Shown here one piece after another: positions 33,121 through 46,060 of a DNA stretch of 64,000 nt. The first letter of the stretch is position 1. Each line of letters starts with the position of its first letter. The position numbers and the translations under genes were made by a program. This DNA is from Climacteris rufus (Eukaryota; Chordata; Aves; Passeriformes; Climacteridae), in NCBI GenBank assembly GCA_013398175.1, contig VZRZ01001244.1:1968428-2032427 (forward strand), read 5' to 3'. The notes under the pieces are model-generated. The model saw only the letters and a list, made by a program, of their open reading frames with translations, had not been told where the DNA came from and made no database searches.

Positions 33121-35689
33121 GCTTTTGCTTTGTTTTTCCTTCACTGACCTCCTGGGGCAAGAGGCAGCACTTTCTCTGTTGCTGGCAGGACTCTAGTTCA
33201 GAAAAGGGTCTCATAGGTAAGAAAGCAATATGCTTTGTTACACCTCCAGTGAGATCTGAATATGTCCTGACCTTTTGTGAGGGCTGTCTGCCATTTATTT
33301 GCTTTGTTGATAACCATGAAACCTTCAACTTTGGCCTCCTTCACTCCCTGTTGATTCCCTTCTGAAATCAACAGTGTCCTGGGTCAATATATGATACACA
33401 CTAAAATCCTGAACAACTTTTGGCTCGTACATCTATAGGGATTAATTCAAAATAGGAAGCTGGTGGAAGTCACATACTAGTACACATACTAGTGAATTTG
33501 TAAATGGTTTTTATGTTTTTTCTAGAGAAAATACACACCTTTTCCTTGCTTTATACCAAGGAAGAAAGATCTGATCCAATTTTTTAACATGCTGTTAATG
33601 ATAAAATACATACTGTTTAGTAGGAAATTACAATTTTCACATGAGCTAGGAAAATCAGTTTTTATACATAAATTGACTATAAATTCAACAAGAATATGCT
33701 TGTGTAGACATTAGAGAAATCTTAACTGCTTTCTACTAACATCATGTATCAGAAAAGGATGCCCACTGTAGCTAAAGGGCTTCAGATTGTGTAAAATATA
33801 ACAACGTTTTTCTCTACATTTCAGAAAACACTGTGTGCAAATTCCCTCACTGATGTGTTTGGTAAAGGTAATAGTCTTAATTATTCATAGGTCTCTTTTC
33901 TCAAATAGTGTTTTGGAGTGATAAATCATCAGATCCCTTTTTGATAATGATCTTGCTTGTCCTCAGATGTGCCTCAGTTCTCTGCTTTGAGCTTCCTCCT
34001 GAATGTTCATTCTCAAATCAGATCCTGTTTAATACTCTTAAGGTCACTGCTTTGGGGATTGAGCTAGACAAGTGAGAGTACCACAGAGACGGCTCTTTCT
34101 TTCAGATGGATGCTATAGCTCATCTTTCATGACTAATTTCCCATTGGTTTTGAGAATTTTACATTGGGCTCATAGGCAATTTTTATTAAGATTATTTTAA
34201 ATCAAACTATTTAAAATATACTGTGATGAAATTCTCATAACATTTCTATTTGTTAGCAGCTGTTGATGAATATTGCTGTTTCCTCCTTTTCACAAGCAGC
34301 TTTGACTTTCCTTAGTTCCCTAGGAAATTATTTTTCTGCTATTGTGACAGAATTAGCATAGTTCTCACATTTCATTAAGGTCTATTAAATACTTTCCTCT
34401 AATCCTATAATGAATTGTGAGTTTCATACAAAGAGTGCCTGGGTTTCCAAGGGGGAAGTTAGAAGTTGAAGTGCAGGGTTTTTTTTGCTTACATGGCAAA
34501 GAGATAAAGGCATCCCTATAAATGAAGATACCACATTATCAGTAACAGTTAAGTGAAGGGAAAAATATAAATAGAATTTAATAGGACTAAATTCTTGTTA
34601 CAATTACACAAATTGACAAGGTTTTTTTTTTCTTATTGCTTCTGCTAATGAAAAACACTAAATACTTCCACAAGTGAAACTCTTATACTTGTCAGAAGGG
34701 CTAGAAAGGAGAGGAAAATCTGACCTCATACCTCATACTACTTCTTCTTTAAGTCTTAGAAGTGCCAAAGACTACCTTGGACTTTCTCTTGATGTGGGGA
34801 GAATATAGGAAGGTGAGGTGAAGGAAGGGAGGCTTTTTTCTACTTGGTGTTGCCATAGCTTCAGCATGCTTTGACAGGAACAGTGCTGCAATTTGTTCTC
34901 CCTCTCAAGGCATTTTGTTTATAAAAAAAACAACCTTAGAAGATCATTGTGCATTTAGTCAAAGTGGAGATGATCTCCAGGGGTCCTTTCTACAACATCA
35001 GCCATTCTGTGATACGCTCCTAACAGGCCCATTTAGAAACCTTGTAGTTCCAATCACCACAGCCTCACTTCAGCCTCTATTTTGGTTGCAAGTTGATAAT
35101 TTAGGGATGTCTCTGCAAAACACAGCTTTTCCAAGTGTATTTTCAGTGATGTGCCTATTTTCAGTCTAGATAGATAAAATCTCACAGTATTTGGCATCAG
35201 TGTTTTCATTTGAATAGGAAAGATGTAAGTTCAGCACTCTGGAACATAGCCCTCAGTTTCCCTTCAAACCCAAAACTAAATGTCTATAGTGGAAATTTGA
35301 CTGGGTGTGGAATTTTTTAACATACAGCACATTGTAACCTTTTCTACAAACTCTGTTTCATGATTCAGCATGCTGAGGTCAATATCTTACAGTAATAAGT
35401 CCTAACATGACACCAGTTTGCATGGGCATTAAATTTGGGCTTAAAAAAAGGAACAGTGAAGCATATAATTACATAAAAATGGGATTCACTGTATGGTGAA
35501 GAAAGTTTCACCAGATCTTCTGAAATGCAGTCATTTTGCATTCTTTCTCTTCCTATAAGACCATTTATCTCTGCAAACAAAATTCTTCAATGACATATTT
35601 GCAAAGCTGAAGCTGGGTATGTTCCTTGGTAAAGATGTGCTAAGTTCCATCTATACAGCAGTAACCAGGTCATCTTTCATTTGGTTTAG
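33121..35689. other. Unique non-coding sequence
   Basis: AT-rich, no supported gene. A 10-bp direct repeat ACATACTAGT lies at 33472 and 33484. The block 34150-34400 has enhancer-like AT texture but no proof. Confidence 0.5.
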
Positions 35690-36360
35690 ACTACGGTGCT
35701 GTGTTGCATCTGGGCAGGGCCAGCAGTCGATTGTGCTTTTCCCCCCACCTGCCCACCAGGGCAGCAGGCCCGGGGGTGCCCTGGAGCCAGCAGACAGCGC
35801 GGCCGCCTCTTCTACCCCCCACTTCTGGCATTGCGGGCTCGTGGCGTTCGCGTCACCTTCTTCCCTGCTTCCCTCCCTGTCTGGGCGTGCGCACGCAGCC
35901 CGGGCACAGGGCCGCCCTGTGTGCAGTGGAGGACGGTGCTTGCCAGAAAGGGCAGCCCACTGGTTGTTCTGCTGGGTGCAGACAGCCGCAGGACTGGCCA
36001 ATGCCCCGTCAGTCATTCCAATCCTCCGCAGCCATTGGCTCTGTCCCGACTGCCTTCCCCTCACTTCCCTGATACAACAGACGCCCCCTCCAGCTCTCCT
36101 TGTCTTTTATCCGCTCCCTCTTTGACTCCAGTATTAAAACCTGCTGGTAATAAGTGGAAAAGAACCCTTCCTTGTCTCTTTACTTTCGCTGCTTAATGAA
36201 ACCACGTGCGTGAACTGAGCAAACACCCCGCAGAAGCTCTGAGGCAGCCACGACTCCACGGAGACTGGGCGAGGCTTGAATCGCTTCTCTCAGGTCACGT
36301 GACCGCCGCCGAAGGCTTCCAGCTACTCACTACTTTTACCCGCGGCACTGCGGCATAGAG
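35690..36360 (+). promoter_or_regulatory. CpG-dense promoter-like block (CpG island or LTR)
   Basis: By eye about 38 CpGs in 670 bp, by far the densest in the window. Promoter elements read on plus: three CCAAT boxes in 41 bp (35998-36002, 36018-36022, and inverted at 36034-36038), then a TATA-like TATTAAAA (36132-36139), AATAAG (36149-36154), CACGTGCGTG (36203-36212) and a perfect 12-bp E-box palindrome GGTCACGTGACC (36293-36304) next to GCCGCCGAAGG. The CCAAT-TATA-AATAA order over about 640 bp fits a young retroviral LTR. The high CpG density equally fits a CpG-island promoter of an unannotated transcript. Open frames of 120-168 codons on both strands reflect GC content. No target-site duplication was found. 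Confidence 0.55.
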
Positions 36361-39300
36361 GATCAGATTCTGAGGCACTGGAGAGCTGAGTGTTAATGTC
36401 TTGGCTGCAGCTGAGACTTAGTGCTACAACAAAGTTGTGGTTTCCTGATACAGCTCGGTGTGGCTGAGTACTGTGGCTTAACAAGTTATCACCATCAGAA
36501 GTGAACAGTGGCTAGCAAATGGGCAGGGCTGAGGTAATGTTTTGAAAACATGAATTCTCTTGCAGCTATAGTTATTTCTGCAATTCTTGTTTGCCTGGCT
36601 CCGTGTAATTGCTAGTTGGGATGGTTCCACCTATGCTCATTGTGTGTTTGGTTTCAAGATGAGCAATAAAGTTTAAATCATTGACCCTGGCTTCAAGTTA
36701 GAGGATGATTTTGTAAAATGTTCTCTTGCTCCCTCATCCATTTAGAGACCTCCTTGACCTCTGGGGGCTTGATGTCCCTGAAATGCAGAGATAAACCTTA
36801 CTTTGTTTCCTGGTGGTGGAGTAATTGGTGTATTGTTCTCATACAATTTGAAATTATTTGTGCTCTCTATCACTGTTCCTGGCAACCTTCAAAGTTTTTT
36901 TTCTTTATTTATTTCTCCATTCAGTTTTTGCCTTGTGCTCGAATAATGTGAAAAGCAGAAAATACTTCTTAAAAATATTAGAAAATATAAGCAATATATT
37001 CTTGTTTTTCTCTGACACAAGTCTCTATCAGCACAGCTTCAAATTATGTCCCTCATCTTGCCCTAGATGTCAATCAACAGCTGATCCTATTCTTCCCCCA
37101 CCCCTATCTCTCTCTTGCCTCTGAAACAGTTTATTGTGTTTCTCTGAACCTTAAGCACACATTTCTGTGTTGTAAAATAAAGCAGATTAAAGTGATTAGA
37201 AGGTTTCTGAGAGCAAAAAGAACCTTTTCAATAGCGTGTCCTGATTTTGGCAGTGAGAAGAAATCAAAGGTAACAGTTCTGCTGGCACTGAAATGAACTG
37301 CATGGAGGTTGTAAGTTTAAAGTATCTCTATCCAAGACTACAAAGTGCAGATTAAAGCTGCTTTGTTCCACCACTCTTCTCCCCCAGAACTGCTTTCTTT
37401 TTGGATCATTTGCTATTTAACCTCTGTTCATACTAACAACTACCTTTTCCTTTCAATTGTCAATTCCTTGTTGTTTGTTACTCAGAGATTAAAATCCAAC
37501 CAAATATTGTTCATAAAGTATTACTATTTGATCCACCATTTCTTTTCTGGACAACTCTTTACCTAGAGTACATTGGGATAGCTTTGCTGTTGCTGGTGAA
37601 GCTATGTTACTTTGAGTTGGTCCTGATTGTATTTTCAAGCTTGTTCCTCACTCCCTACTTGGTCTTACACCAGTGTAGAAAGGAAAGGAAATCCTGGCCA
37701 TGGAAAACTATTTTTGTAGTTGTCTTTTAAGAGACAGTTCTTATTATAGGTATATTTTCAAGAATTCTCGATACTAAAAAGGAGTATTTTTAGGGTCTCA
37801 TTGATGGCAAACATTACTAACAAGAAGTGATCTACATTCTTTGTACCATGGACTTCACTTCCCTCTATCTTGGCAGAAGGTTAACTTAGGAGCACAGGAA
37901 TGTTATTATTTAACTTTGAAAACTGTTGTTATCTAACCAGATGCTAATTGTAGTATTTGTACCTGTTGAATATGTTGAGAACTTTTCATTGTTGTCAGCT
38001 ATTTCACAGAAATTATATACATCTGTGACAATCAAAAATGGGTGGGAAGCGGTGTGCGCTACAACAAGGTCCAGGCAAGTCTTATTAATTTGCCTAATTA
38101 CTTAATATTCAATATTTTTCTGTGCTCCTTTGGTATTTACTTATTCTTCCCATTTTGAAGGTAGCTGGAAGTAGTTTTTAAAATCGAAGGTTTTAAAACT
38201 TCCAATGAGAGAAAAGTTGTTAGTATTGCCACAGTTATATTGTCATCAGTGATGGCACACAACACCTGCATGGTGTAACAGCTCTACTGAAGGATGCATC
38301 CAACTGGGATGGCAATAGGAAGTCAGCAAGATGACATTTAAATGTGCGATGTATGTTGTGCTAAGCTCTACAAAAAGAAATTTGATTCAAAAATACAGAA
38401 TGGCAACAACAACATTGTTAAAATTAATCTGGAGCTGAGTAACCAATTCTATTGAAAAAAAAAAGAAACAAACCTTTACTTTAGTGTCTTATTGATGAGA
38501 ATATTATTTCTTCCCCTTGGAAGCAACAAAGTCCCATCTGGAAGGCTTTTCCCCACTGGGCTCTTAGAAATAGAGAGACAATTTTGATAACAGCAAAAAT
38601 TTAAAATACAATTTAGGGAATGCTATATGAAAAAAAATTAATTAATATGGTTTCTTTGTGAGACTGGAATGAACTTTCTGTCTGGAAGCAGTCATTAATA
38701 TTGCAATTTAACAATAGTGGGGTTTTTTCTATAGCTGCTGGAGAATGTTAAAAAGACATTTGACTTAACTTGCAACATGGGTTTAATTTGGATTAGTAGG
38801 TATTACTTTTTAAAACTGTTTGGCAGGTGAACTTTCATTCTGGAGGATTTCTAAGCATTCATGTTTCTGAGGAATGCTCTGAATGTGCTCCAAGCAGTAG
38901 GTTTGAGAATGTACCTTACTGTCTCCTGGAAATTCATATCTGACATGTAACCTTCCGGGTTTAAAATAAATTTTGTTTTCACACAGCCTCTGATTTTGTT
39001 AGTCCAGGTATCAGAATGGTTTAAGATGGGGAACAGGCAAAAATGAAGAGAGATTTTTTTGTAATCCTTCAAGTTCTATGGAAAATTATTTTGCAAGGTG
39101 TTAATCTTTGCAGATTTGTAGAAAAAATGACTCTAAGATTCTGCCTTCCCTATTAATTTTCTCTGTTTTCTGAATCTGTTCAGGGAGTTTCAGACACATA
39201 TTATAGTTTCTTATTCTCTCTGTTCCTGCAGCAAAGGTGAAACTAGTAAAAATGTGTCTTTTTGTTCCTGTATTCATTCCAGCAAAGCTCAATCTTGTTT

Positions 39301-41703
39301 TCTAACCTCAAGGAAAACCTGTCCTCTCACTTTCTTACATCACTGTGTGTGCTGGAGCAAGCTTTTATACCCATATCTACAAACAGCTCACCCAGACCTG
39401 GAGCACTTGTTCTGACTTTCTTGTCCTGCAGCTTTCCCATGTTTCAAAAGCAGATCTCTGAAAGCCTTCCATCATTGCCTCCTGCTCCAGTCTGGTAGCT
39501 AGAACTGGAGATGGCATGGCACACAGTGAGTGTAGCATGAGAGACTGCAGCTGTCCCACCAAATGCTGGGCCATGAATACAATGCCATTCCTTTGAGCCA
39601 ATACAACCATCGAGACACAGTAAGCACAAAGTATTTTGCCCTATATACTTGGTACAGTGGGCAGCACTAGTTAAATACACATTGGTATAATTGGATATAA
39701 TTGCAGCAAGAAGGTAATTTACTGTTTCAGCAATCAGACAAGCAAAGTGTAAGTAAATGTAGGCAGTGCTGATGATTTAGAATAATCTGTTCTGGTCTAG
39801 TCCTCAACCAGTTCTTGTATTAAATGTTTGTAATGAATGAATTAATTTCATATTTAGTCTAAGTCCAGCAAAAAGTCCAGCCTCAAAAATTTCTCAGGGG
39901 TACACATTGAAACAGCTGTAATGTATGGGTTATTTTCATGTGCATTTTAAATAATATTTTTCTTTTCATTTTAAAATTATATTTAAATTTATATTTAAAG
40001 CTAAAATGACAAAGCAACTGAAAAAAATAAGGCATTATATAACAACAGTATCAGAAGTAAACACAAGGATAACTAAGTTGTTCTCTGCGTCTTGGTTTTT
40101 ATGTGCATGGGTTTAGCACAAGGACATGCAACATAAAAGCTCATTCTCAGTTGTGGTCCTTGCAGATCAAGGACACTGCAGTGAGTCATGACAGCAATGG
40201 AACAACAGCAGCAGCAGCAACAGAGAACCGAGTTTCCTCTGCTTTGTATGTTTAATTGTATCTGAGCTTCCTCTCACCTGTCTTTTAGTCTTTCTTCATT
40301 TTAATAAAAAGGGGAATTTAGTGATTGTTGAAATGTCCTTGCTTTTTGCAACTGTACCTTTGCAGTTTACAAATTCATTGTATCTCTACCTATTCATTTC
40401 CATTTGCTAGCTATTACTTGTTTGTGAAAGTAGAAAGTGAATGATAGTCACAAAAAGGTATTTACTTGAAGAGGTTGAAAGAACTGCCATCAGGTTCTGA
40501 GTGCAATGCTCACTGTATGAGAGCTGAGCACTGTTCAAGCACAAGTCCCTGACTCCATCTGTCATGACACTGAAGTCAATAGTAGCAATTTTTTAGGGTT
40601 ATATATTTGGGTAAATAGAGGCAAATACTTATCATTGGAAGGGGATGATGCCCTTCTTGCAGTAGACTGTGGTGAGTGTGGTACATATTTGCTTCAGGTT
40701 AATTGACACTGAAACATGCTAATATGTTTGTCAAGGATAAACTTTCCATTAGTTGTACTTAGTCCTATATTTCTCCCACTGTATGTCAGAGCTGATCTTG
40801 AGGTTATAATGCTTAGGCGCATAGCCAGTATATTCAGAAATACATTAAGCTAATTGTAAGGAATGCACTCCGCAATTTTGTATTTATTTCAAAGTAATTC
40901 AGTTTCATATATCATGCTATTTGCTTGATAGACAAGAAGTAGCAGGCAGTATCTTCTTTGGATGGATTTTTCTCAATGGTTTTATAGCTGGTCTGAATGT
41001 GTTATCCACCTGGGTTTGTTATCCATTTATGTTCGTTGTTTATGCTCTAATGTATGGAGAGATTTGGGACATAAGAATGGATCTGTCCAAAGAAGGAAAG
41101 CAAAGTGTGTAGCAGGGCACACAGAAATTGTAAAAAAGATCTCTATTTTCAACCTTGTATTTCTGTGAGCTCCCAGTTTAACTCTGTGGTGGTTCAAAAC
41201 AGCCCCCCTCATAATGAATGCCCTCTAGTTCACCTCCCAGGTGTTCTGGCACTGGTCTCCCATGGATGTTAGGACTGCCTCTACTTTTTTCTGATACTCT
41301 GCAGTTAGAATGTGCTCTCCAAAACTCTTGCATTTGACCTAGCATTCCCAGTGCCTACAACCTGTGCGTGTTTTTTACATGAGTTCTGAGAAATTTTCTC
41401 TGATTAAAGTCTTTGCCTCACTTTGTCATGGGTACTTTTAGCATCTGAGTTCATTTTGTTGTCCTATGGCCGTGCTTTTCCTAAGCACAGAGAAGTGCCT
41501 GTGTGCAGTTTCTGAGTCATGGTTGTTAGCCATTGCCTTTTGTGGAAATGCTATCTCTGGACTCATGCTGGCCAAGGAACCCATTTCTCTTAGCCAAGTC
41601 ATAAAAGGGTCCCAAAGAACATCTTAAAAGTTGGATGGAGCAGGCCTTAGTGGAAAAATTTCATTTCTGATAAGGTTGAACAAAAAGCAAAAAAATGCTT
41701 CTC
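36361..41703. other. Unique non-coding sequence
   Basis: More than 5 kb of AT-rich sequence without a supported gene or recognised repeat. Small features: (CAG)4 near 40206-40217, a tandem TTATATTTAAA near 39978-39999, and AATAAA/ATTAAA sites without context. 39377-39680 has 77-78 codon minus frames with no domain. Confidence 0.55.
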
Positions 41704-41799
41704 TTTTTTTTTTNNNNNNNNNNNNNNNNNNNNNNNNNNNNNNNNNNNNNNNNNNNNNNNNNNNNNNNNNNNNNNNNNNNNNNNNNNNTTTTTTTTTTT
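41704..41799. repeat. Poly-T tract with assembly gap
   Basis: T10 (41704-41713), 75 undetermined bases (41714-41788), T11 (41789-41799). The gap is most simply an unresolved homopolymer or T-rich tract. The frame crossing it is an artefact. Confidence 0.85.
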
Positions 41800-44344
41800 A
41801 ATGGAAGGTATTCACAGCATGGGAGAGTGTCTGAATCACATATAGAAATACCTTGCTGAGCAATTTGGGACTGCATTAAAACAAGGATTAGTGGGAGTTT
41901 GTAACCCTGTGGTAATTACTGGTATTCTTCAGTAAGCCTGTCGCATTTTCTCCACTTCTAAAATGAAGGCACTACGTGCACAAATCATTGTGTGGCACTG
42001 AGAGAGCAGAGGTCGTTTGACTAACCAAGTCAGTCAGGTTAATCTGCTCTAAAGCAGCAGGCTGCAAACTGAAGGAAGATCTACTCTTGATGCGGGTTAA
42101 TTGTGATGTTAATACAAACCAAATCCATCAGTTATTGTCCTGCATGATATTTATATGGTTTAAATTTCTGTTACAGCCATGTTCACCTTTCTGTGTTCCA
42201 GGGTAAGAATACACATTGGGTACACTTTTAACATGCACTAGGTATCAGCTTAGGAGGTTTAAGTCCAATAGTTTGAAAGAAGGGGGAATTAGCCTTCTTA
42301 CTGAGTTGTCTGTGCTGTTTCTCATATACTGACTTGGTTTGCTTTGAGTTTTGTAAAATTATCCTGTGCTGCATTTACAGCTATAGAAATCTAAATATTT
42401 AAAGGATGGTAAAGAAAGATACCATACTAAGAATAGTCTTAGGGCAGATTTTCTGAGTGATGCTCATTGTGTAGGAATTCCCAAAGAATGTTGTGAATTA
42501 TGTACATCTGCCTAAAACTGCCTGAACAACCTCACTCATGCCAGGGATATTTTAAACTCTGAGTTTGTTACACTTCTCTGAAAAGACTGTGTTTCTTTAA
42601 GCAGACAAAGATGACTTTTCCAAGCTTAAGGTAATAGGCATCAGAAGTATTTATGGAATTTATAGAAAGCATTTTTGGGGACTGATAATATAAGAATAAA
42701 GGCATCTTGCCTGTGCATGGTTATTTCTTTTACCTAGGAAGGTGTGAAATTATAAAATTCAGTATATTTTTTTCAGACAAAGCATATTTTAAAAATTAAA
42801 ATTAAAAATCAAAATGAAAGACTGCTGAATGGTTCTGAAGCTTCTGTTACAACAGAAAAGTATTTAATTCCAAATGTCATTGGACAAAGTACCCTGTAGT
42901 TTTAAATTTGAGTACATTTACTGCAGTGGGAACAGAGAAAGTATGCCTATCTGTGTTTTTCTTTGAACAATGTCCTCAGCTGTACTGAAAACACAATATA
43001 TGTCTCTGGTAGAATGACTCTTCCATTTCATGTTTATGGGTAAATCAGTACCCAAAACCAACGGTAAAAGCTAGTGATCTTGTAGATGAAGAAAACGCCC
43101 TGTAATTTGCTATGGGCATCACAACTCTTGGGATTTTAATCTTTATTCAAAAAATATATGTATTTAAACCTAGGATCTCCATAAAAAATGTTCAGACCAC
43201 ATATAGACAAACACTGACTAGACAATTTACCGCATCCTATGCAATTCACAACTCTAAAAAGACATTTAATCTTTTTTTAAACTTTTTTTTAATGTCTTTT
43301 TCCAAAAATGCTTTAGTTTTAGTGGTAAATTATTTGTTTGCATATGAGTCTAGACATACTGTGATTTCAAGGGAACAGGTACATTCCATAGGTCCTGCCA
43401 CAAAATGTATTGATTCCCTAGTTAATGTCACTGCTGGAAAGAGCTGGCTAATAAGAGCAACTCAACGAGTGAATGGATTAGCTGTGCAGGGGAATCTGAC
43501 TCTCTGGATGGGAGTGGACTATTCAAACTAGATTAAGAAATAGAAAAATCTGCTGAAGGAAACTTCTGGGTGTCTCTGGAGACATTGTGACTGAAGGCTG
43601 ATGCTTTCATTTTGACTGACACACAGGTATACGCAGAGAGACACAAGCATTGTACTTTGCCTCGGAGTCTTCGTATCAAATGACAGATGGATGTAAGAAA
43701 ATAAACAGTCTCTTGCAGCAGTTTGACCCTCAGGTTTTCCTGTTTCCCAGAGAGTGCCCTAAATGGTTTGGCTGGAAAGTAACATTTCTGATCTACTAAA
43801 TGTTGAATTCCTTTGCAAAGGTGGAACAGCTCCAGTAGAAAGAACTAAACCCACCACATTTACTTCAACCCTGAATAGTCTGTAGATCTGCTATAAGAGC
43901 ACTTTTCCAGGTGGTGAAGGAGGAGGGCTTGAACTCCTTTTGCTGAACACAGCCTAAGACCCAGGGTCCTCATATTCTATGTTAGTGTGTTAGTCATGGC
44001 ATTGTTGGGTAGAGAAAAAAAACCAACAACCAAAACTCAAATGGCTGTCCTGTCATGTTTTAAAAGAAACCTATAAAGTTAAGCTTTCAAGTCACAGGGT
44101 TGGGAAGCATTTAAGAAATAATTTCTCACACTCTCTGGTGACTTTGTGTTGATGTTCTGCCTCTCTTTGGGTCCCAGTCCTCCTGCAGATTTATATACAA
44201 ACACTTCCTCATTGAATGGGAAGACAATCTAATGAAAATGGCTTGAAAAATTCTGATGTGCTTAGTGTCGTCTTTCTCTTGTTCTTTCCTGGCAAGGTCT
44301 GTTTTCAGGCCTCCAAGTTCTCTGTGCAAAGTTTATGGGAAAGA
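41800..44344. other. Unique non-coding sequence
   Basis: No supported gene. A 139-codon plus frame at 43112-43531 has no recognisable domain and no promoter or splice context. AT-rich throughout. Confidence 0.5.
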
Positions 44345-45075
44345 GGTACTGACTACAGTAGAGAATGACCAACTTCAGGACCAAATAAGAGAACTAGACA
44401 TATACAAATCCATGGAGACTACTGAGAGAGCTAACTATCCTCTTTGGAAGGTCATAGCCATTGAGGGAGGTTAAAAAAGTCAAGTGTCACACTTATCTTC
44501 AAAAGAAACCAAATAAAATGGCAAAAAGGAAAACCCAAGGAACTACAGGCCTCCCCTCAGTCTCTGGCAGCTCCCAGAAGTCATGTCCAGGCACATGAAA
44601 AACAAAACAGTGAGAGGGAACAGCCAACACAGATTCATCAAGGGAAAAAATGTGGCTTGTTTGTCGAATTGTGTTCTTTTATGAGAGGAGGGCAAAGCAG
44701 CAGATGACATTGCCATTGCCTATAGCATTGACGCAGTTCAGCCAGTGAGATAAGGACTCCATTTGCATTACAAATGGGTGAAACCTGGCTGGACTGCTGG
44801 ACTCAAAGGCTGTGATTAGTGGTTTAAAATCCAAAGTTGAGTACTGGTGTTGATACTGGTGACTTGCCCAAGGGGTTACACCTGAGGCTGACACTGCTTG
44901 GCATTCCTCACCAGTGACCTGGGCAATGGGACTTCCAACTCAAAAAACTCACAAACTACACTGGTGATTTAAAGCCTGCAGGTCAAAGCTACTACTAGCA
45001 GGACCTTGATAATCTGGAGATGTGACCACATGGCCTCCACAAGTCCCTCCTGTCCTGAAGTTGTCTGTGACTCTT
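44345..45075 (+). mobile_element. CR1 LINE internal (ORF2) fragment, plus strand
   Basis: Matches the reverse-transcriptase part of avian CR1 in order: 'caacttcaggaccaaataag' (44370), 'acaaatccatggagac' (44403), 'cccaaggaactacaggcct' (44534), 'aggcacatgaaaa' (44589), 'acagccaacacagattcatc' (44620), then 'tggcattcctcaccagtgac' (44899) and 'gaccttgataatctggagat' (45002). Stops and indels break the frame everywhere, so it encodes no enzyme. It lacks both the 5' end and the CR1 3' tail, so it is an old truncated or deleted copy. Confidence 0.85.
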
Positions 45076-45699
45076 TTCCACACCAGGAAACAGATTTCCA
45101 AAAGTGTGGTGCTATGAAATGAGAGCAAGATCCACCTCACATTACTGAGATGAGATTAATTTGTTTCTTAAAGGCTGCATTTGGCTGAGTAGCAATCTAG
45201 TACTCTACTGGGGGTGACCATGAAGGTAGCTAAGAGAAAAAAATTATGATGTGAAATATAATGTTTCTGCATGTATTCTGTTAACTTATTTGATAAAGAA
45301 AAACGTCTCAAAATCCATGTATATAGCCAGGATACAGAAGGAAGCCTAAGTCCCCATTTCCACAGATGTTGTTGGAAGGAACTGAAAAATCAATCTTGCA
45401 ACATTTATGAACAGAGCTGACATAAAAAGTGTCTTAAATCAACAAATGAGGGTTTTTTTAATATTTCAATCCTGTATTGAACTAGTCATATTAAATTATT
45501 TCCAGAAGATGTAATTCAAGAATGATCTGACCGATTTTGAAATATGTTTTATTTTAAATGCTGTGACTAGATCATACTTAGATGTTCATAAATTATGTTA
45601 CTTTGAAAGGGGACAAAAAACAGCAAAAGGTGCTTAATAAAAAATTATAGTATCTTGCAAATGAATATCTGGGAACTTAATGTCAGGATGTAGAATGTA
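45076..45699. other. Unique non-coding sequence
   Basis: AT-rich sequence with no supported gene. It may include unrecognisable further CR1 sequence up to about 45230. Confidence 0.45.
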
Positions 45700-46060
45700 G
45701 AAAGAACAATGCAGAAAGTATTGATTATTCATTGAAATTAATGCTCATGGCCAAGTGGGTATTATCAAACTTTAGGAAATAATCTTTATAGTTTTTCAAA
45801 CAGTCTCATTCTGAAAGATCATAACATCTTGGTAATTAAATGAAAATGAGATAGTAGCTATATAATGGCAAGCACTATTGGATTAACTGCTAAAAGAAAT
45901 TCACTAAATGCTTAATACTAATACTGGGCTGAGAGAAATGCAGCTGCAAAGAATTTCATTAAAATGGCAATGCTCAAACTTTAATTTGATTTTAATAGAA
46001 AATTTATGAAAGACAGCTGTTAAGACTAGATGAGGGAGATGATCACTATCATTCTTTTAT
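45700..46060. promoter_or_regulatory. Possible conserved non-coding element
   Basis: AT-rich, non-repetitive block with GTAATTAAATG (about 45832), TTTAATTTGATTTTAAT (about 45980) and E-box-like CAGCTG (about 46015). The texture resembles conserved vertebrate enhancers. No alignment is available to test this. Confidence 0.2.

Noticed and set aside
32712..33365. 217-codon plus-strand open frame as a gene
   Set aside because: Most of it lies in a GC-rich island where frames on both strands are open together. No domain, promoter or splice context supports it.
35619..36196. Overlapping 120-168 codon frames on both strands as coding
   Set aside because: They overlap one another in a CpG-dense promoter-like block. 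Openness follows from GC content.
39444..39680. Cys-rich 78-codon minus frame as a small secreted peptide
   Set aside because: There is no signal peptide cleavage pattern or known Cys framework, and other frames overlap it.
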